DNA of 64,000 nt. Origin: Isoetes taiwanensis (Eukaryota; Streptophyta; Lycopodiopsida; Isoetales; Isoetaceae). The stretch spans positions 5,933,901 to 5,997,900 of the forward strand of contig JAJEKV010000017.1 in assembly GCA_021234155.1 (NCBI GenBank). The letters run 5' to 3'. This document shows positions 57,196 through 64,000 of this stretch, piece after piece. Under the pieces are notes generated by a model. That model searched no databases. It was not told the DNA's origin and worked only from the letters and a program-made list of their open reading frames with translations. The stretch's first letter is position 1. Every line of letters starts with the position of its first letter. A program made the translations under genes and the position numbers.

Positions 57196-59552
57196 ATGTC
57201 GGATTCATTCCCGGTGCAACAAAGGTACTGGTGTGTCTTTGGGCCAGAAGATAATTCTAAGAACACTCATGTTGTTGAGGATCGACGTCCCCCTCCAGGC
57301 CAAAGAAGGAAGAGGGTTGAGAGAGGGGAGAGTATTAGAAGGGGTTGCCAATGTCATTTTACTTTGAAGCAGCTCTATCTTCTTCCCAATTGCACTCAAA
57401 TTACGTACCACAAATGGGATCATGTGAACCAGCAAGGTGCAATATGCCATGGTAAAGAACAACCTATTGAGAAAGGGTTGAGGTATAGGCTAGCACCATG
57501 GCTCTTAATCGACTGAAAAGAAAGAATGGATCAAACGAAGCTATTGCACTATATAACACCTAGAATGGTGATGAACATCCACCAAGAGAGGGTGAACTTG
57601 AAGAAGGATGTGGCTGGTTTGGAGGGGCTCTCCAGGGACGACATGTTGAAGATGCATGATGTCTACAATATTAATAAATTGGTGGCTCGAAATGTATGGA
57701 AGTTGCATGAAGACCAAGCAACAAGCGTCCACATGTGGGTCCAACAACACCAAGATTGTGTCTTCCACTATGAACAAGGTGACATCTTTCAACTTGGGGT
57801 CATGACTCCCATTCAAAGGGATGCCATGGTGAGATTTGGAAAGGATAGAGCTATATGCCTTGACTCCACCTACAAGACAAACGAGAAGAGGTATGGTTGC
57901 TCCTTTTTAGGTTCCTTGGAAATTAGGTTTGCTAAAGCGTGTTTCTATTTAAATAGGTATTACCTCTTCACTCTCGTTGGATTCGATGACCACTTCAATG
58001 GGATGCCACTGGCTTGGATTGTCACGAATACCCAGAAGAAAGAGACAATAGCTAGATGGCTAGAAGCTATGAAAGTGTGGATTGAACACCACGACTCGAC
58101 ATGGAAGCCCTCATGTTTTATCACCGATTCTTGTGATGCTGAAATACATGCAATAAAGAAGGTAACAATGTTTCCTAGTTATCCTCGTTTTCATTTTGGT
58201 TAATTTGGTTCCATACTAACCCTATGTGTCAACTTCCCCCTCCACCATAGGTTTTCCCTACCGTACGTGTCAACCTTTGCATCTGGCACGTGAGGAGAGA
58301 TTGGTTGAAGTGGTTGACAAAGAACGTGAAGAATAAAGATTTGAGGAACCAAATGTTCAAGGAGTTGGGCGAGATCATGTATGGAACAAAGTGTCCCCCA
58401 GGTAACAATGAGTATGGGGATGATTACATAGAGGCTGTTAGAGAAGAGGCTTCGAGGAAGTTGGAAGCACTAAAGAGAAAGTACTCACAATATCCGAAGT
58501 TGGCGGCCTACATGAGTCGAGAATGGACTCGCAACATTTGTGAGTGGGTCCTCGCCACAAGAATGTTTCCCCATTCGAATCAAGAAACCAATGTTGCAAT
58601 AGAGGCTTCAAGACAAGGCACTAAAATTGCCTCGGATTTCCAAGTCCCAATTAAAAAAGGGGAGGATAGATTGGCTACTTCACATGCTTGTCCATGATGT
58701 GGAGACCCACATGGCATACTCTAGGTAATTACTAGAAGTGACTAAAATTCGCTTCATGTACGCACTAACCCTCCATATTGTATCATTTGCTTGCTGACAG
58801 GGGGTTGAAGGAAGCTGGTTTTGTGATAAACACATCACAAGAGCAAATTATAGAGTCGGCTATTCAAGGGGCTAGGCAAATTCCCCGATGATGCAAATCA
58901 CATTCGTGGACCTCGATGGAGGAGAGGCCTATGTCCAAACCCTTGATTTGAACCGCCAACCCTACTTTGTCAATGGGGCAAATAAGAATTGGGCGAAGTT
59001 GTGATTGCCCATGGGCTTTTTCAAGGGGAACATTTGCAAACACCAAGTGAAGGTTATCCAAATGATGGATAGGTACTGTGGATCAAGACCTCCTTCAAGT
59101 TCTAGGGTCCCAACATGGAAATGCATGTGGTGGCATGGAGCTCTTGCGCCCATGTAGATCTGGTGACACCCATGCCAATATCCTTGAAGGGCCCGAGGTG
59201 GACATAAGTAGTCTAGAGGACATTAGACCAACCCCAAAAGTTGGCATGACAATGGAAGATGCTAGGGCATCTTTGGAGTCTTGTGTTGCTAGGGTTATGG
59301 AGCCGGGCGCCAAAGGAACCCACCCTCCTCATAGCCACAGAAGTGATGATGAGACAGCTTGACACAAGACTTGAAAGGATGAACGAGGAGGAGGCCAATG
59401 ACACAACCATAACATCTCTGCCAGTGTTGACGGAAGAGGAGGCTTATGGCACGAGTCTTGCTAGGGTGAAACCACTCTTGGAAATAGGGAAGAGGGAGGC
59501 AAAGAAAAGGAAAATTGGTTGGAAGGAATATGAAATGGAAAACCTTGCCTAG
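57196..59552 (+). pseudogene. MULE (Mutator-like) transposase with SWIM zinc finger, broken
   Basis: A zinc-binding N-terminal module (RRGCQCHFTLKQLYLLP ... TYHKWDHVN ... CHGKE) is followed by an in-frame TGA at 57514-57516. The MULE core then has CLDSTYKTNEK (first catalytic Asp, 57862-57864), LFTLVGFDDHFNGMPLAWIV, CFITDSCDAEIHAI (second Asp near 58126) and FPTVRVNLCIWHVRRDW. Three GT-AG introns are inferred: 57891-57956 (66 bp, in frame, removing 22 odd residues), 58162-58250 and 58725-58800. An extra G in the run at 58652-58662 shifts the frame; the next frame continues RIDWLLHMLVHDVETHMAYS. A SWIM motif (CDCP ... GNICKH) near 58999-59045 is split by another shift. A charged C-terminus ends at 59552. 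This is a cut-and-paste DNA transposase, now dead unless the breaks are sequencing errors. Confidence 0.8.
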
Positions 59553-59706
59553 ATCTTCATTGGCAGGTATGATCTTGACACGTGTTGATTCTTTTGCATG
59601 AGGCTGCTGTATGAACCGACTCTCAGAGTGGCTCTTTACATATTGAAATAATCTGTTGATACTAACTCCAAATGGTTTTATCAAATGATGTATAAATACT
59701 CCATGT
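59553..59706. other. Spacer between MULE frame and satellite
   Basis: Nothing recognised. It may hold the MULE 3' untranslated region. Confidence 0.35.
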
Positions 59707-60365
59707 ATAACCCTAACTACTAGATGTACAAATACTCTATGTATAAATACTCTATGTACAAGCAAAGTTTGTACAAATACTCCATGTATAACTACTCCAT
59801 GTATGACCAATGTATGTACAAATACTCTATGTATAAATACGCTATGTATAAGCAAAGTTTGTAGTTATACTCCATGTATAACTACTCCATGTATAACCAA
59901 TGTATGTACAAATACTCTATGTATAAATACTCTATGTATAAATACTCTATGTATAAGCAAAGTTTGTAGTTATACTCCATGTATAAGCAAAGTTTGTAGT
60001 TATACTCCATGTATAACTACTCCATGTATAACCAATGTATGTACAAATACTCTATGTATAAATACTCTATGTATAAATACTCTATGTATAAGCAAAGTTT
60101 GTAGTTATACTCCATGTATAACTACTCCATGTATAACCAATGTATGTACAAATACTCTATGTATAAATACTCTATGTATAAATACTCTATGTATAAATAC
60201 TCTATGTATAAGCAAAGTTTGTAGTTATACTCCATGTATAAGCAAAGTTTGTAGTTATACTCCATGTATAACTACTCCATGTATAACCAATGTATGTATA
60301 AATACTCTATGTATAAATACTCTATGTATAAATACTCTATGTATAACTCCACGTATAACTACCTC
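59707..60365 (+). repeat. 15-bp minisatellite with higher-order structure
   Basis: Five 15-bp unit types alternate: A AATACTCTATGTATA, B AGCAAAGTTTGTAGT, C TATACTCCATGTATA, D ACTACTCCATGTATA, E ACCAATGTATGTACA. They recur as blocks of the form A(2-4)-(B-C)(1-2)-D-E, about 90-135 bp each, at least five times. Because 15 is a multiple of 3, one frame stays open for 213 codons (59803-60444) with a Cys every fifth residue (NTLCI, SKVCS, YTPCI). No start context or homology supports a protein. Confidence 0.9.
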
Positions 60366-61996
60366 TAAATACTCCATGTCTAATCTAACTTATCTATATA
60401 GAAATACCGTATGTACAAATACTACCTATACCCTCTATGTATAAATATGTTATGTATAAATTCAAAATTTTGTGTGAATTCACAATACGTATAGAATATT
60501 CCATGGGATGGAATCACCATACACGGCCATGGCACAGATTGAGTTGAAACCAGTTTGTATGCATGGAGAAGTTGCATGTGGTTGCAATTTGAAGCTAATC
60601 CAAGCATTGTACATCAGTTAACCTAGATTTGTATTATCAAATAAAGCCCTTAGTGGCTACCAGGAACTCAAAAACTCACGAGGGATTCAGAATTCCCCCG
60701 GATTCATAGAAAGGTGTGTCAACAAAAACAAAGAAAAGAAAAGAAGGGACGCGCCTGCTTCATCAATCATCGCGAACTATGCACTGTAACTGGGGCGGGC
60801 TCGTTTTCTCTGCGAAGTTCATGCACTGAGTTAGTTGCAGCAGAAGTAAAGAACATCAAAGGAATAGCGACTCGCACCTTGTTGGTAGACCGGTTGACCT
60901 TCCCGTAACTTGGGTCTTTGCAACAGCAACCGGAACACAAAATCATCGTCATCCGCTCGCCCTTGCACTCCTCCTTCACTCGCTTTGAACCACCATAATC
61001 TTTGCAGCCACACTTTGCGGACACCTCCTTCGCACTTCGGGTTCGCGTGCGGAATGTAGGCAAACAGATTCTTTGCCCTCCTCATCAAGAGTCTGCGGGG
61101 ATGTGTGAAACATTGGAGACCTTCACAGAATTCTAATGCATTCACAACCACGCCCAAGGTATGGCGACAGAAATTGGCGGCACCTCTACCAGCTGCGACT
61201 GAGACGCCGCAGACTTCCTCAGACTCTCAAGCAATCCTTGAGCCTTAAAAACCGAGGTCTACCACGCAGGCCGCCGATTATGGCTACCGGGGCAATCCGC
61301 CATGCCCGAACTCAAAGCAAGATGGTAAGAACATGATTTTGGTACAGCGGTAACATGATTCTACCGATGATGATAAATCGAAACTAGCCGATGGTCGGGA
61401 AGCAAGCCGGGCGGGAAGATCGGCGCCTGCCGGGAGCCGGCAGCCAAGGAATTATGAGTGAATCTGGCGGATGGTGCCGGGTCCGCCCCCCGAAGGATGA
61501 TTCTCGCTGGAGTGGAATCACCGCCTATGGTCCTAGATTTTGCCCTAAATTGTCCGATTGTACCCGCCGCACCGTGGCGCCGTTTCATTGCCCGCTGCGC
61601 ACGCCGGGTTACACGCCCCGCGGAATGGCAGGCATTTGACGTGAACAAGCAATTAATGCCTACGGCATGTAATGATGGCGCGGGCATTCCACCGCATGGA
61701 ATCACCAACTTGTGATTCCACCGGATAGACGACGACTGTAGAGATTGCTTGCGAAGGAATCACCAGCCTAGATTTTCGACCATTGGCCAGACTATTCTCA
61801 ATCTTTTAAGTGGTGGTATGGATGGCATATTCGAATATTCACGTTCAAACATTTCGAAAGACATTCGCGCTAAAATACATTCAAATTCAAATTCAACTGA
61901 ATTCAAATTCTGATACATTCGGGAACTCAGATTAAACCCAGCAATGCTGGTGTTTTTGCTGTTCTATTCACATATTCACACAAACATAATAAAATT
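60366..61996. other. No gene recognised; scattered GGAATCAC cores
   Basis: Cores occur at 60510, 61513, 61698 and 61756; the 61698 copy has the full GGAATCAC ... GATTCC layout. The frames at 60714-61157 and 61136-61715 overlap on both strands with no known domain. GC content is high at 61130-61730. Confidence 0.45.
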
Positions 61997-62445
61997 TCAA
62001 GGCCCATTGGTCCTTAAACGGGTCATAGGGCCACCGGTTTCACTCCAATCTCCCTCGGGCAAGTGGAAGGTGCTTCTTCTTTGCTGGACACAGTCTCCCA
62101 ATTTTTGTAGCATCACTGCAAATGAGGACCTCGTCTGGTCTATCTCAGCACGCCCAAACCATTTCGAAGTATCCACAACCTGCAATCAGAAAAATTAGCA
62201 CGAAGTTCGAATAGATAAGATAAAATTGGACACACAAAATACCCACAGACTGCTCTTTGGTGTTGCACATTTCCTGCAAGAACCACTTGACGAAACAAAT
62301 CGTAAATTCGCAATCTCGGTGTTTTCCCGGGCCGAGGGACCTTCAAAGAGACGCAGGGGGCATTGTGCAATCTGGACGACTCAAAACTCCACCTCTTCAT
62401 AATGTCGGTCACAAATCTGTGGCCAAAGGAATCAGAGGAACCCAA
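61997..62445 (-). CDS. Hypothetical exon pair, low confidence
   Basis: The minus strand has two coding-like frames: 62445-62140 (LHNAPCVSLKVPRPGKTPRL, RIYDLFRQVV) and 62185-61997 (VVDTSKWFGRAEIDQTRSSF, MLQKLGDCVQQRR, FHLPEGDW). GG/GTATTTTG near 62244 and TTCTGATTGCAG near 62190 look like donor and acceptor, but joining them does not keep the better second frame open. No family was recognised. It could be a decayed host gene or chance. Confidence 0.25.
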
Positions 62446-63060
62446 AAATTGACCTGGAAGGGGCAGAATTTAACTTACAAAGTGGCGAAAGCAAGAAGGT
62501 CGAAAGTGCATGCCCGACATTGAATCCAAATGGAGCAAAGATGGACAAGGAGTCCAAGCCTGCGTGGCATGCATCGGCGTCTGAAACCAATATGAAGGCT
62601 CAATTGATTTGCCGGAAAGAATTGCAAAACCGGATTTTAGGTTCAATTGCCCATAAATGGATTTAAAATGGATTCTTTACCTGCTCATGACTGGGAAGTA
62701 ATAGAACCCGACATTCTGCATCCGCCAATTCTGCCTGATGAAGGGTTTCGGTGGGATTAATTTAGCAAACAGATCATATGAACCCGATTGACCTTCCAAA
62801 CCGTTTCGCAAAAAAGGCCAAAGGCCGCAGGATGCACGAAAACATGCTAGGATCTTCTATTTTGGGGAATGGAATGTATCAAGGCCCTGCAGAGACCAAC
62901 ACAGTCACCGAATCAAAGCATTGCAATGCTTGGGTGGTGCTTATAAACGTGACTTACAGTAGATAGGCACCAACACATTCTTCATTGATTCTGCAATCCA
63001 CATCGTCTCCAGGCCCGGGAACTGTCATGAAATCTTGGGCGAAGTTGCCATACACCAAAA
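62446..63060. other. No gene seen
   Basis: No frame with a recognisable domain. Confidence 0.4.
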
Positions 63061-63761
63061 TTAGCTGGCTGATGATTTCTTGCCCACTCGAATGGTCAGG
63101 CCGCTTAGTGTCGGTGGGTATTTAAATGTGAAGTTACAGGTCCACCTGCCGGAAAGAAGACCTGATTGATAAGAAAACACAGAATTAAAAAAACTGGCTT
63201 CCAGCCTATGCATCATGGGAATCTCAATTAAAGTGCCCTCCTCATCCGATGAAGCTCTGGGATCGGGGAGTCCTGCTGATTGAATTGCCTCACGCAAACC
63301 CTGAATGTAGCTGGAGGTTTCAAACACTATATGGTTAGGGGGCAAGGTAGTCCCTCTGTTTTTTGGCCCCCCTCTTCTTCCTTGGGTTCTCGGGAGCTCC
63401 TAAGTGGGAGCTTCCTCACTTTCTGGGAGGGGGATGCAAGATCTCCTTGGGCTGTCACGAATTCCTTGCTGAAATCATCATTCTCTACCTGAGCTTGCTC
63501 TCTGGAATATGAAATCTCGGCCCTCATCTCTTCAACTGTCAGTCCAAATCTGCTGGCGATTTTTTTTCTAATTGCTTCCCTCTTACGCTCCTCGAGTTTT
63601 CTCTCTGTCGCCTTATCTCCACACATTGATTGACCCAAGCGGACCTCATAGCAGGATTGAGAAGTCAGGTGCTCAATCTGCTCCTCCACGCCATAGCCCT
63701 CGCCCCTTAGCACAGCCCTCACCAAAATCCGCCTAAGATTATGCCCACGGATAATCTTCAT
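63061..63761 (-). CDS. Hypothetical protein, two overlapping frames, possibly frameshifted
   Basis: 63761-63327 reads MKIIRGHNLRRILVRAVLRG, KLEERKREAIRKKIASRFGL, TVEEMRAEISYSREQAQVEN and a charged KEEEGGQKTEGL tail. Near 63340 the frame at 63345-63061 takes over with PNHIVFETSSYIQGLREAIQ and DPRASSDEEGTLIEIPMMHR. The charged, helix-forming middle part looks like real coding sequence, and a one-base shift would join the two. No family was recognised, and no promoter or splice signal was confirmed. Confidence 0.3.
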
Positions 63762-64000
63762 CCGCTCCGCTCCGGCTTCACCAATTCAAAGTTCCTCTTC
63801 CTCCTGCTCATTTAAGAGCAATTGGTTTCGACCCTCTTGCCAATGGTGGCGACTTGTAATCATTCGTCATGGAATGCTTTTATGAAGTCTGTGAATCTCG
63901 TGATCCCATTTTTTTGGAGTAAGCGCTACTACACCCACCAAATAAACAATACCAACGCCCATCGCCCGATCAAACCTCCGGTTTGCATTTCATCGTCCAT
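63762..64000. other. Window edge, no gene seen
   Basis: Nothing recognisable; upstream exons of the preceding frame could lie here. Confidence 0.3.

Noticed and set aside
59803-60444. 213-residue cysteine-repeat protein
   Set aside because: The frame is open only because the 15-bp satellite unit is a multiple of three without stops; there is no flanking gene structure.

Overview
The window is nuclear DNA from a land plant with a large, repeat-rich genome. The best lineage clue is a nuclear copy of mitochondrial DNA at 5467-5706. Its cox1 piece departs from the standard plant COX1 protein at seven codons, four with C where T is expected and three with T where C is expected, and with no transversions. 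That is what unedited mitochondrial DNA looks like in a plant that edits RNA both C-to-U and U-to-C, which means ferns, quillworts or hornworts. The amount of transposon debris favours a fern. This is inference; no species can be named.

Only one apparently intact host gene was found: a fasciclin-like arabinogalactan protein on the minus strand at 52589-54121, with a short last exon and a G-box in its upstream region. Nearly everything else is transposon remains, satellites and captured gene pieces.

Layout. 1-540: end of a minus-strand LTR retrotransposon with an initiator-Met tRNA primer site, related to a second one at 42421-43382. 1000-2060: (GA)n microsatellites sitting at the 3' ends of tRNA-derived SINEs. 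2196-9257: a 218-bp direct repeat with a perfect hairpin bounds an A-rich, T-poor stretch that holds the mitochondrial insert. 10.6-12.6 kb: LINE pieces and SINEs. 15.0-16.4 kb: one orphan open frame and a foldback element. 17089-31007: a 6.96-kb tandem duplication. Each unit carries, on the minus strand, a gag-protease remnant, a 19-bp minisatellite, a kinase fragment, a CCHC zinc-knuckle frame and a DUF7869-like pseudogene. 31.3-42.1 kb: three clusters of decayed coding sequence on the minus strand, all unrecognised and possibly related to each other, plus a Tourist-type MITE. 46.9-49.4 kb: intron-containing fragments of plastid acetyl-CoA carboxylase alpha subunit, HSP90 and a PPR protein, then a gag knuckle on the other strand. 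56.0-56.6 kb: an unusual array with a conserved GGAATCAC core every 28-29 bp. 57.2-59.6 kb: a MULE transposase pseudogene with three introns. 59.7-60.4 kb: a higher-order 15-bp satellite. 60.4-64 kb: weak, unrecognised open frames.

Recurring themes are decay by in-frame stops that a single C-to-T change can explain, SINE 3' ends carrying microsatellites of different motif, and many recent two-copy tandem duplications of 28-98 bp. Differences between the two 6.96-kb units cluster at CNG sites, so part of the apparent divergence may be base-calling error. No computation was run; all coordinates were read by eye and boundaries marked approximate may be off by several bases.
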